Shown: one piece after another, positions 9,034 through 17,598 of the stretch
How positions within the stretch are numbered: position 1 is the stretch's first letter
How the letters are laid out: every line of letters begins with the position of its first letter
Assembly: GCA_020638995.1 (NCBI GenBank)
Contig: JACKHM010000006.1
Location: 266,786 to 330,785 of the forward strand
DNA: 64,000 nt
Direction of reading: 5' to 3'
DNA from: Planctomycetaceae bacterium
GTDB lineage: Bacteria > Planctomycetota > Planctomycetia > Pirellulales > Pirellulaceae
Position numbers and translations under genes: made by a program
Notes under the pieces: generated by a model
Seen by the model: only the letters and a program-made list of their open reading frames with translations
Database searches by the model: none
What the model was told of the DNA's origin: nothing

Positions 9034-9755
9034 TTGCGAAGTACTCCCACTAGTGAGAGTCCGAACGGAGACGTGGCTTTTCCGAGCCAGCTACGTTCGC
9101 AAGAGGCCATCGACAACAACATGCGGTTCATCAGTGGCGACACACGGGGAAAGTCGGGCTTGTTGTTGCGCGGCAAGCATTTTTGATAGCCGCGAACAGC
9201 GATGGCAGCAGGCAAGCTGAACGAATTCCAGTGACTTAGCCACTCAACTCTCAACGAAGCATCCGCGGCATCTTGTTGAAGTGTTCGAGAGGTATAGCGA
9301 CGAAAGTGTCCGAGGCTCTCGTCCCACTTGCTGTACAGCCAAGGGTAAGCTGGTACCGTGACGATGATGCCGCCATCTGACTGAAGAACATTCGAAACAT
9401 GCTTCAGAACTTGCACCGGATCCGACAAATGTTCGAGGACATCCAGCAAGACCGCGACCCGAACAGACTGCGGTTCGAGCGGCCAAGGTCGCGATAGATC
9501 ATGTTGCCTGACGTGTTCAAGCCCTCTTTCATGAGCGTGCTTGATGGACTCTGGCATGATATCAAAGCCATGAACCTCGTAACCAAGTTCACGAAATTCG
9601 ACTAGATTTCGGGCCGACCCTACTCCGCCCTCGACCAGAATGCCCGGCGGCGGAAAGTGCTTGGTGAGCAATCGGGTCACGAGCTTCCGCTTGGCCACAT
9701 GCCACCAGTACGAATCTTCGAGTTCAATCAGTTCGTCAAGATGACTTGGATCCAT
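9030..9755 (-). CDS. Class I SAM-dependent methyltransferase
   Basis: Starting at the ATG at 9755 (MDPSHLDELIELEDSYWW) the product has 241 residues. A longer frame exists to 9836, but its extra 27 residues look non-coding. SAM motif I is LVEGGVGSARNLVEF, the acidic end of strand 2 is VHGFDIMPES, and motif post-I/II is VAVLLDVLEHLSDPVQVLKH followed by GGIIVTVPAYPWLYS. The SYWWHVAKRK start is typical of methyltransferases encoded with glycan glycosyltransferases. It is the first gene of the methyltransferase-GT2-GT39-like operon and overlaps the GT2 gene by 4 bp. The substrate may be a lipid-linked sugar or a quinone-like small molecule; the neighbourhood favours the former. Confidence 0.85.
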   Translation of the reverse strand: MDPSHLDELIELEDSYWWHVAKRKLVTRLLTKHFPPPGILVEGGVGSARNLVEFRELGYEVHGFDIMPESIKHAHERGLEHVRQHDLSRPWPLEPQSVRVAVLLDVLEHLSDPVQVLKHVSNVLQSDGGIIVTVPAYPWLYSKWDESLGHFRRYTSRTLQQDAADASLRVEWLSHWNSFSLPAAIAVRGYQKCLPRNNKPDFPRVSPLMNRMLLSMASCERSWLGKATSPFGLSLVGVLRK

Positions 9756-9907
9756 GATCGCCGGTGGGATTGTAGGGAGTTGGCGGGTTGTAACAGGCGG
9801 GGAACGATTTGCGCACTGCAATCGCCGTGAAAACATACCTCACGGCTAGGCTCAAGCAAGTTTTCGAGCAGTCGCGGAGCGATGCATTTCACGGTATCTT
9901 CAGCCTC

Positions 9908-11164
9908 ATGAGGACCGCGACTACCTATTCCCTGAATGCTCGCTTCGTTTTTCCGATCGATCGTCCGCCAATTCGGGATGGATGGATTACGGTTTCCGAT
10001 GGCCGCATTGACACTATCGGCAACCGCCCTGTGGGCGAACGTCACGAACTAGGGAACGTCGCGATTCTGCCCGCGTTTGTAAACGCTCACACACACTTGG
10101 AATTCAGCAATCTCGACCAGCCGCTAGGTCGCTCCGGTATGAGATTTACAGACTGGATTCGAGAAGTCGTGCGATGGCGAAGAGAGGCGAGCGATCGAAA
10201 TTCAGGTATCGACTGGCGTTATGACGCGATTCGATGCGGCATCGCAGAAAGCTTACGTTGCGGAACGGCAATGTTCGGAGAGATCGCAACACTGCCGCGG
10301 TCCGAAGGTGACGGGAGATACGACGCAATGCAAGGCGTTTGCTTTTTGGAGCTCCTTGGATTGGCCGACGAACGACATGACGAATTACTGGCCGCGGCGA
10401 AGACGCATCTTGCGACCTCCCGGAGCGGAGGGGCGGCACTTTCCCTCGGATTGAGTCCTCACGCACCGTATACCGTCAGCCAAAGATTGGTCGAGAGCGT
10501 CGCGAGTTTGGCCGCGCGTGACCGAGTCCCTGTCGCAATGCATCTCGCCGAGACGCAGGAGGAGCTCGAGTTGCTGCGCTCCGGAAGCGGACCGTTTCAG
10601 GAACTGCTGGCCGAGTTGGGTGCGTGGCACGCGAACGTAATTCCGCAAGGCAGCACACCGCTCGATTATCTAAAGATACTCGCGAAGGCGCACCGGTCGC
10701 TGATTGTCCACGGCAACTACCTCACGCGTGAAGAGATTGAATTCGCAGGCCAGCAGCGAGATCGGATGTCGGTGATCTATTGCCCTCGCACACATGCCTA
10801 CTTTGATCATGAACGCTACCCCTTGCATCAGATGATCCGTTGTGGGGTAAATGTGGCGTTGGGGACTGATTCACGAGCGTCGAACCCAGACTTGAATATG
10901 CTCAATGAGTTTCGATTTGCGGCACAGCAGCACGAAGACATACCGCTCGCAACCATTTTGCGATTGGCAACCATCAACGGAGCTCTGGCTCTGGGAGTGG
11001 AAAGGTCGCACGGAACATTAGCTCCGGAGAAGCGGGCGGATCTTGTCGTCATCCCGGTCGCCGAGGATGACCCGAACGACCCACATGAGTTGCTACTTGC
11101 CACGACGGGTCATATTAGGATGCTCTTTCGCAACGGCCAACAAGTCTTCCCTGAGATCAACTGA
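9908..11164 (+). CDS. Metal-dependent amidohydrolase/deaminase (TRZ/ATZ/cytosine deaminase class; aminodeoxyfutalosine deaminase-like)
   Basis: The ATG at 9908 gives 418 residues, the usual size; the frame extends upstream to 9809 without family features. It has the metal-dependent amidohydrolase layout: a short beta sandwich, FVNAHTHLEFSN with the HxH pair (H61, H63), SPHAPYT, the metal-binding HLAETQEE, LIVHGNYL, and the GVNVALGTDSRASN Asp motif near the end of the barrel. These support hydrolytic deamination of a purine-, pterin- or triazine-like substrate. The HLEFSN signature is shared with aminodeoxyfutalosine deaminases of the alternative menaquinone pathway, a reasonable candidate in a planctomycete, but no other mqn gene lies nearby. 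It is 12 bp before the next gene. Confidence 0.85.
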   Translation: MRTATTYSLNARFVFPIDRPPIRDGWITVSDGRIDTIGNRPVGERHELGNVAILPAFVNAHTHLEFSNLDQPLGRSGMRFTDWIREVVRWRREASDRNSGIDWRYDAIRCGIAESLRCGTAMFGEIATLPRSEGDGRYDAMQGVCFLELLGLADERHDELLAAAKTHLATSRSGGAALSLGLSPHAPYTVSQRLVESVASLAARDRVPVAMHLAETQEELELLRSGSGPFQELLAELGAWHANVIPQGSTPLDYLKILAKAHRSLIVHGNYLTREEIEFAGQQRDRMSVIYCPRTHAYFDHERYPLHQMIRCGVNVALGTDSRASNPDLNMLNEFRFAAQQHEDIPLATILRLATINGALALGVERSHGTLAPEKRADLVVIPVAEDDPNDPHELLLATTGHIRMLFRNGQQVFPEIN

Positions 11165-11176
11165 AACGCGTGCACA

Positions 11177-13402
11177 ATGTTCAATGTTCAGAGTGTTCGT
11201 ATGAAGGCCATGGGAAGTGGAGTGTCAATCGCTCTTTTGCTAATCGTTTTTGCGGTGGAGGTGATGACGCTTTCACTGGGCGTGCGTGCAGAAGCTCAAC
11301 TCACGCGTTTATCGTGCTCTGATTTTGACCCAGCATGTGGTGTCGAAATCAGCGATCAAGGCTCCACAGTATTGCTGACTTGGCCAATCGGCGACGAGCG
11401 GCATGCCAGGCTGGCATTCAATCTTTCCACAGCAAAGCCACTTATCGACTCCATCGCAGTCGCCCAGCGACCGGACATGCGATTCGAGACGATTGCCGAG
11501 TTGCTCGATCCCATACTGTTGCTCCGAGTCGGACCACGTGATCTTGAGAAACGTCGTGGCTGGACGATTTTCTTCGACCGTATGCAAGAGAAGCCGAATG
11601 AAGTCTTCCTTGCAAAGTTAGACAGGACCAAGGCTGTCGCATCGAGTGGAGCGAACCGGGCTACGCTGACGATCGGTGGGGTTGAAGCGGGAAACTTTCG
11701 CGGTGAGATGCGTTGGACCTTCTACGCCGGAAGTCCGTTCGTACTTCAAGAAGCCGTCATACGCACCCACGAGGCTGGCACAGCAATTCTTTACGACACG
11801 GGATTGGTGTGTCGTAATATCAAGCCGAAACGTCTGTTGTGGCATGATCCGCTAGGTGGATTGAAGTCAGAATCCACCGCGTCGGTAACTGCGGCCCAGC
11901 GACTGGCTGTCAAAGGGCGAACGATCTGCGGCGAATTCGAACGAGGATCGGTTGCATGTTTTCCCCCGCCTCACCGCTATTTCTATCCGCTCGACTTTTC
12001 TGACAATCTAGCCAACATCTGGGTTGGCCCGGGATACGATGAGCAGACAAATCCTTTTGGCTTTGGGATTCGGCACGATCCTCGCGGCGATAATCGGTTT
12101 GTTCCTTGGTTCAACGCGCCGCCCGACACCGATCAGGAACTAGGCATGTTCCTGTTCATCTCTGACGCATCGGCCAAACAGACTCTGAATGAAGTTTTGA
12201 AATTGACCAGAGGCGATTGTTTTGCCGCACTCCCCGGACACGTTGTCTTTACGAGTCACTATCACGTTGAACATACGCGCGAGTTGCTTGCTGCGCAGTC
12301 TCAGGAGGCAAAAGCGAAGTCCGGCATCACGGTCACCTTGCCCTCCGGTGGCGAGTACCGCATTCCGTTGCGATTGCAGAACCCGGGATTCGTACGCACC
12401 TTTCGTGATCTCGGAGTCGATGCGGTTCACTTGGCCGAGTTCCATTTCGGCCAGCCTCCTCACATGCAAACCGATGAGCGACTTCGACATCTTGAATTGC
12501 TGCATGCGGAATGCCAGCGTTTGAGCGATACCGGCTTCCTGCTGTTACCCGGCGAGGAGCCCAATGTCCATTTGGGAGGACACTGGATCAGCCTCTTTCC
12601 AAAGCCAGTTAACTGGGTACTAAATCGCCCCGAAGGAACTCCGTTCGTGACCGATCATCCGAAACTCGGGAAAATCTATCACGTTGGCGAGGCTGCAGAT
12701 GTTTTGCGACTACTGAACGAGGAAGGCGGACTAGCGTGGACGGCACATGCCCGTATCAAGGGATCGACGGGATTTCCCGATGGTTATCGGCAGCAGATGT
12801 TCTTTACTTCTGATCGTTTTCTCGGCGCGGCGTGGAAGGCGATGCCCGCAGACCTATCAAAGCCGCGTCTCGGATCGCGAGTGTTGGACCTCTTGAACGA
12901 CATGTCGAATTGGGGTAATTCCAAATACGTGCTTGGCGAAGTTGACGTCTTCCGAATCGAACCTGACCACGAGTTGTATGGTCACATGAATGTCAATTAT
13001 TTACGGATGGACGAGCTTCCGAAGTTCGCCGATGGTTGGCAACCGATCCTTGATACGCTACGAGATGGAGCGTTTTTCGTCACCACGGGCGAAGTGCTGA
13101 TTCCTGAATTCATCGTGAACGGAAAAAGCTCTGGCGAGAGAACAACAGTAACAAGCGATGGCCTTGCGACAATGAGGCTTGACTTGGAATGGACGTTTCC
13201 TTTGGAATATGCCGAGGTCATCAGCGGCGACGGTCGAGCGGTCAAGCGTCAACGAATTGACCTCTCGAACACCAAGGCATTTGGACGCGATTCGCTGCTG
13301 ATGAAAGTCGACCTGGGCGGGCAACACTGGGTGAGAGTCGAGGTGTGGGACATAGCAACGAACGGTGCTTTCACGCAACCGGTTTGGCTCGATATGCAAT
13401 AG
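11177..13402 (+). CDS. Exported PHP-like CehA/McbA-type protein
   Basis: The 741-residue protein has an N-terminal signal/anchor (SGVSIALLLIVFAVEVMTL). The ATG at 11177 or the in-frame ATG at 11201 may be the true start. An N-terminal beta-rich half (about 40-360) is followed by a PHP-like metallohydrolase core. Its counterparts of the PHP motifs are VFTSHYHVEHTREL, DLGVDAVHLAEFHFG, GFLLLPGEEPNVHLGGHW and GGLAWTAHARIKG, as in CehA/McbA-family phosphoesterase-like proteins. The core is degenerate compared with textbook PHP domains, so activity is uncertain. The gene follows the amidohydrolase gene after 12 bp. A second CehA/McbA-type gene lies at 41639-43303, also beside an amidohydrolase gene. 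Confidence 0.7.
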   Translation: MFNVQSVRMKAMGSGVSIALLLIVFAVEVMTLSLGVRAEAQLTRLSCSDFDPACGVEISDQGSTVLLTWPIGDERHARLAFNLSTAKPLIDSIAVAQRPDMRFETIAELLDPILLLRVGPRDLEKRRGWTIFFDRMQEKPNEVFLAKLDRTKAVASSGANRATLTIGGVEAGNFRGEMRWTFYAGSPFVLQEAVIRTHEAGTAILYDTGLVCRNIKPKRLLWHDPLGGLKSESTASVTAAQRLAVKGRTICGEFERGSVACFPPPHRYFYPLDFSDNLANIWVGPGYDEQTNPFGFGIRHDPRGDNRFVPWFNAPPDTDQELGMFLFISDASAKQTLNEVLKLTRGDCFAALPGHVVFTSHYHVEHTRELLAAQSQEAKAKSGITVTLPSGGEYRIPLRLQNPGFVRTFRDLGVDAVHLAEFHFGQPPHMQTDERLRHLELLHAECQRLSDTGFLLLPGEEPNVHLGGHWISLFPKPVNWVLNRPEGTPFVTDHPKLGKIYHVGEAADVLRLLNEEGGLAWTAHARIKGSTGFPDGYRQQMFFTSDRFLGAAWKAMPADLSKPRLGSRVLDLLNDMSNWGNSKYVLGEVDVFRIEPDHELYGHMNVNYLRMDELPKFADGWQPILDTLRDGAFFVTTGEVLIPEFIVNGKSSGERTTVTSDGLATMRLDLEWTFPLEYAEVISGDGRAVKRQRIDLSNTKAFGRDSLLMKVDLGGQHWVRVEVWDIATNGAFTQPVWLDMQ

Positions 13403-13420
13403 CGAGTTAATACGCTTGTC

Positions 13421-15052
13421 TCACTCGCTCTCCCGAATTCCCTGAACTTGAATCGTGGGCACACTGATTGCTTCCGTTCCACCGAGCTTCGTTCGCGAGG
13501 AGCTGGGGTGATACAAGGCGTCCGGCTCGTGTTCCGCCCACCACGCAGCGGCCATCCTGTCGGTCCATTCGCTCGCACAATCACAACTCGCCAAAGCCGC
13601 CTCGAGGCTTTCCGCGTTTGGAAATCGATCGTTTGCATCCTTTTGAAGGCAACGCAGCAACACTTGCTCAACATCTGCGGGAACGCTCGAGCAATGTTGT
13701 GACGGCGGGATCACGGCACGAATGTGATGAGCCCGCAATGTCTCAAACGCATTCTTTCCGGTGAAGGGCGGCCGGCCCGTAACCATGTAGTACCCGACCG
13801 CTCCCAAGGCATAGATATCCGACCGACCGTCGGTCTTGTCATAGTCGATCGACTGTTCCGGTGCCATAAACGCGGGCGACCCGCTGAAACCGGTCGTGGA
13901 TGATCCAGAGTCATCTCTTTGGGAATCATCGACGGTTTGTCTTACCAGTCCAAAGTCCAGTAACTTCGCGACGTCGGCGATTCCCCCTCGGCGTGCGGCG
14001 AAAATATTGGCCGGTTTGATATCTCGGTGAATCAATCCTATCGCATGAGCCTCGCGAAGTGCACAACAAGTTTGACGCAGCAAGTGCACGGCTCTGGCAC
14101 TTGGCATTGGCCCATGTCGTTCGACCAATGCCTCCAGGCTCAAGCCTGGCAGCAGTTCCATCACATAGTAAAAAGTTCCGTCATCCGTATGGCCGTAGTC
14201 AAAAATCTCGACAGTATTCCAATGCGAGAGCTTGGCGGTGGAACGAACTTCGCGTTCGAATTGCTCGATCGCTTTTGCATCTGCTTCGTTTTCGGGCTTG
14301 ATCAATTTGATGGCACAAGGGCGCTTCAGCATGCGATGCTCGGCCTCATAAACCACGCCCATGCCGCCAAGAGCAAGCGGCTGTTTGAGATGGTATTGCC
14401 CCAGTTGTCTGGCGCGGAATGCCTCGCGGCGAACCGAGTTGATGATGTGAGTTCCAAATACGGCCACGACGGCAGCAACTAGAGGCAACGGAACCGGATT
14501 TGTCAAATCGCTGGCCGCGAGGGCGAGATCCGCGTCTTCCGATTTCCATCGCAAAGAGAACAGCACAAGGTATGGCGAGCACGCCGCAGGAATGAGCAGC
14601 CACGCAGCTCGCTTCCAGGTGTTGGGTACGAAGATTCCATACGTCAAGATTGCGACACTACACGCGCACAAGAACTGGTGTTGTGCGGCGACAGCCGAGA
14701 CGGCGTCGCCGTCACCTGCAAAGGCTTCAATGCGTACGTACATCATCATCAACAGGTGGAATGCGAGAGCACCAAAGTTGACCAACTCAGTCGCGCGTAG
14801 CTGGAATGTGCTCAGCGAGATGTTACTTCGCGAGACAAAGTAGGTGGAAATGAATACGAGCAAGACGCACGCTCTCACCGCCACGAGCGGAACATTTCCG
14901 ATGAAGAGATTGCCTACGAACGCAGCGGAGAGAACGATCGAGACAATTAGGGACGCTGCCATAATCCGACGACGCAGTAACGCTGCGGTCTCGTCAGAGA
15001 ATCGGGGGCGATGCGTGCCAACAAAACCGACTATTTCGCGCGACCGTTCCAC
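13421..15052 (-). CDS. Membrane serine/threonine protein kinase
   Basis: The 543-residue protein has about six membrane helices in residues 30-205, then a juxtamembrane segment and a complete Hanks-type kinase domain (about 218-500). The glycine loop is LALGGMGVVYEA, the catalytic lysine is in CAIKLIKPEN, the catalytic loop is LIHRDIKPANI, and DFG and APE are present (LLDFGLVR, AFMAPEQ). It starts with GTG at 15052; the next ATG (30 residues in) would cut into the first helix. Unlike most PknB-type kinases, the sensory part is an N-terminal bundle without an obvious extracellular domain. Planctomycetes carry many such kinases. The target is unknown, and the gene is convergent with the preceding PHP-like gene (18 bp between stops). 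Confidence 0.9.
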   Translation of the reverse strand: MERSREIVGFVGTHRPRFSDETAALLRRRIMAASLIVSIVLSAAFVGNLFIGNVPLVAVRACVLLVFISTYFVSRSNISLSTFQLRATELVNFGALAFHLLMMMYVRIEAFAGDGDAVSAVAAQHQFLCACSVAILTYGIFVPNTWKRAAWLLIPAACSPYLVLFSLRWKSEDADLALAASDLTNPVPLPLVAAVVAVFGTHIINSVRREAFRARQLGQYHLKQPLALGGMGVVYEAEHRMLKRPCAIKLIKPENEADAKAIEQFEREVRSTAKLSHWNTVEIFDYGHTDDGTFYYVMELLPGLSLEALVERHGPMPSARAVHLLRQTCCALREAHAIGLIHRDIKPANIFAARRGGIADVAKLLDFGLVRQTVDDSQRDDSGSSTTGFSGSPAFMAPEQSIDYDKTDGRSDIYALGAVGYYMVTGRPPFTGKNAFETLRAHHIRAVIPPSQHCSSVPADVEQVLLRCLQKDANDRFPNAESLEAALASCDCASEWTDRMAAAWWAEHEPDALYHPSSSRTKLGGTEAISVPTIQVQGIRESE

Positions 15053-15278
15053 ATCTCTCTCGTAAATCTGGGGCAGGAGGCTATCTAGTGTCTAGGAGTA
15101 TGCAGTTAGTCTTGAATGGAAGCAACTGATTTGCTAGTCCTCACTGATTCGATGCGATCGTGAGGGGCGGTTTTGACTCAACAGGCAGAACCTGGCCTCC
15201 TCAGTTACAATTCGAATCGAATGGCATCCTCGAAATGTCGTGCCGTGCAACTTGTTCCTCCCTGCTGCTGAGTAAGAA

Positions 15279-16388
15279 GTGGAAAAGCCTGTTCGTATTG
15301 CGTTTGTGATCACCGAACTCGAATTTGGTGGAGCGGAGCGTTGTTTGGCGAATCTTGTGAGCCGGCTCGATCGCAAGCAATTCGATCCGATCGTATGTTC
15401 CCTAAAGCCTCGTCCGATCGAGAATAAAGACTCGCTCGTCCGGCAAATTGAGAACGCAGCTATTCCCGTTCACTTCCTGAATCTAAGGTCGCCGCTGAAC
15501 TTCGTGAGCGGAATGCAACATCTCAAAATACTGCTTCGACAGCATCAGGCAGAAGTCGTGCAGACATTTCTGTTCCATGCGAATGTCCTCGGCGCATTTG
15601 CTGCAAGCTCTGCCGGTATTTCGAAGATCTTTAGCGGCATTCGTGTCGCTGATCCAGCCTGGTGGCGGATGCGATTGGAAAGGTATGCCCTACGGCGCGC
15701 CCAAAAAATCGTGTGTGTCAGCCAATCGGTCGCCGATCAAGTCAGGTCGCGGGGAAACTATCCATCATCAAAGCTTTGCGTAATACCGAATGGTGTCGAG
15801 TTGAAGGACTCCTCGTCGGAAGTTTCGATTGACTTAGCGCGACTTGGCCTGCCAGACGATCGGAGATTTCTTGTTTGCGTCGGTCGACTACACAAGCAGA
15901 AGGGCTTTGACTGGTTGTTGGAACTTGCCCCGAGGATGTTGCAATGTCTTCCGGGCCACGATATCGCGATCGTAGGTGAAGGACCCGAACTCGCGGCACT
16001 CGAAGCCATTGCCGCTCGCTTGGCAATTCGTAGCCGCGTTCATTTTCTGGGCTGGCGACCAGATGTACCGGAGCTAATGCGCGCTGCGGAAGTCTTGCTG
16101 TTGCCGTCGCGGTGGGAAGGAATGCCTAATGTGCTGATTGAGGCGATGAGCTTGGGGACACCTGTCGTCGCGACTTCGGTCGAAGGAGTCGATGAAGTGC
16201 TTGGTCCACTTGCAAAGACGGAGGCCGTTTCGCCCGGAAATGCCACCGCTTTCATCGAAGCAGTGTGCCGAGTTGTCAGATCCCCTGAACTGCGAGAGCA
16301 ACTGAGCCGCGAGAATCGAATTCGAGTTCAGCGTGAGTTCTCGCTGAAAGGAATGATCGACAGTTACGAACAGTTGTATTTGAATTGA
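15279..16388 (+). CDS. Family 4 glycosyltransferase
   Basis: The 369-residue protein is a GT-B fold enzyme of the GT4 type. The N-terminal domain starts IAFVITELEFGGAERCLANL, and the C-terminal donor domain contains VCVGRLHKQKGFDWLL, IVGEGPE, VHFLGWRPDVPELM and the ExxxxxxxE-like LPSRWEGMPNVLIEAMSLG. It should transfer a sugar from a nucleotide donor to an envelope glycan or lipid. It starts with GTG. It is transcribed away from the kinase gene (226 bp apart) and converges with the exported EEP-fold gene (30 bp between stops), so it seems to be a single-gene unit. No signal peptide or membrane segment is seen. Confidence 0.92.
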   Translation: MEKPVRIAFVITELEFGGAERCLANLVSRLDRKQFDPIVCSLKPRPIENKDSLVRQIENAAIPVHFLNLRSPLNFVSGMQHLKILLRQHQAEVVQTFLFHANVLGAFAASSAGISKIFSGIRVADPAWWRMRLERYALRRAQKIVCVSQSVADQVRSRGNYPSSKLCVIPNGVELKDSSSEVSIDLARLGLPDDRRFLVCVGRLHKQKGFDWLLELAPRMLQCLPGHDIAIVGEGPELAALEAIAARLAIRSRVHFLGWRPDVPELMRAAEVLLLPSRWEGMPNVLIEAMSLGTPVVATSVEGVDEVLGPLAKTEAVSPGNATAFIEAVCRVVRSPELREQLSRENRIRVQREFSLKGMIDSYEQLYLN

Positions 16389-16418
16389 GGAAGTTTGCTA
16401 CCGTTGTCGTGTGCCAAA

Positions 16419-17585
16419 TCAAAGCTCGATATCGATCCACGTCAGACGATGATCGGACGCCTCTACTAGCTCGTGGCCAGGCGATTGCGTCGCAGGCCAA
16501 AACACGCCAACTTTAACCGTCCGTAGCGACTTACTCGGCAAGACATAGTCGAGGCGAAGATTGCCAACACTACGATCGGTAAAGTCGGTCGTGTCATGTG
16601 ACGGATTCCCGCGGTGCCGTGTGTTCACTCCAGCGTCGAAGGTGTTCTTCTCGGTGGCGCCCTTACTTGCCGGAATCGTCACGCTGTCCACAAGCGGATG
16701 TCGGAGCAGCTGATTGATTGCGTCTGCTGTACTGTCACCGTCAAGCGGGTCAGCGTTCATATCACCAGCTATGACGAATCTTGCATCGGCTGATAGCCCT
16801 CCGCGGCGTTGAGCATCGTCATAAATGTAAATACTCCGCGAGGCATCTATGTAGTCTGCCCAAAAGCGGATTTCGTCGTGATTCCGTCGCCCATTTCGAT
16901 CTTCGGATCCATCAAACACGGGTGGCGTGGGATGGGCGCACAGAAAATGGACGGTTTGGTCGCCAATCTTTAAAGGCAAGTCCCAGTGACTCTTGGAAGA
17001 CAACCGCAAGATCGCCCTTTGATCTTCGCCATAGTAGGAGCCCGGAAGTAGTGAATTCGGCATGTCCCGCCACAGGAAAGTTTGAAAGGTACGTACCAAC
17101 GCGACCTCAATGGGGAAGCGTGAAAGCACGAGCATTCCGTATTGACCCGGGAACTCGCCGTAGCCGAATGCATCACCCGGACCTGCCGTACTGCCATCCT
17201 GATCGAGATCCAGTCCACTGGGAACGCCTGTATTCACGGGTGCCAGGTATCTGAACTTGTATTCAATCGGGCTTTGTTTGTTCTGAGCGATCGCCAAGTA
17301 GTTCGCCGCGAAACCATCAGCGGCGAGGCCTCGTTCATCGTAGTCAAACTCATTTATCAACAGGACATCGGGACGCACGTGCTGGATGATTTCGGCTATC
17401 TGCTGCGCTTGTCGGTTATTCGGCAAGCACAGATCTTGGATCAAACGGCCTGCGGCTGGGCGATTGAGTGACGCATTGAATGTTGCGAAGCGTACTCGCG
17501 AATCATCCGCGTCTACGCCGTTCGTAGCGAGCGCCAAGCCGAGTATCAAAATGACGTGGGGGACGAAGCAATTAGGACGTGGCAT
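16419..17585 (-). CDS. Exported endonuclease/exonuclease/phosphatase-fold protein
   Basis: The 388-residue protein has a signal peptide (HVILILGLALATNGVDA). The EEP catalytic motifs follow: an early VRFATFNASL, LLINEFD with the metal Glu, HFLCAHPTPP with the His, VIAGDMNADP with the Asp/Asn, LRLDYVLPS and the final ASDHRLTWIDI. These belong to the family of Mg-dependent phosphodiesterases that includes extracellular nucleases and sphingomyelinases. Being exported, it probably acts on extracellular DNA or phosphodiesters. It begins 13 bp after the stop of the VWA/GATase-like gene, so it is likely the last gene of that operon, although the functional link is not obvious. Confidence 0.88.
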   Translation of the reverse strand: MPRPNCFVPHVILILGLALATNGVDADDSRVRFATFNASLNRPAAGRLIQDLCLPNNRQAQQIAEIIQHVRPDVLLINEFDYDERGLAADGFAANYLAIAQNKQSPIEYKFRYLAPVNTGVPSGLDLDQDGSTAGPGDAFGYGEFPGQYGMLVLSRFPIEVALVRTFQTFLWRDMPNSLLPGSYYGEDQRAILRLSSKSHWDLPLKIGDQTVHFLCAHPTPPVFDGSEDRNGRRNHDEIRFWADYIDASRSIYIYDDAQRRGGLSADARFVIAGDMNADPLDGDSTADAINQLLRHPLVDSVTIPASKGATEKNTFDAGVNTRHRGNPSHDTTDFTDRSVGNLRLDYVLPSKSLRTVKVGVFWPATQSPGHELVEASDHRLTWIDIEL

Positions 17586-17598
17586 GCGTTTTCTCGCA

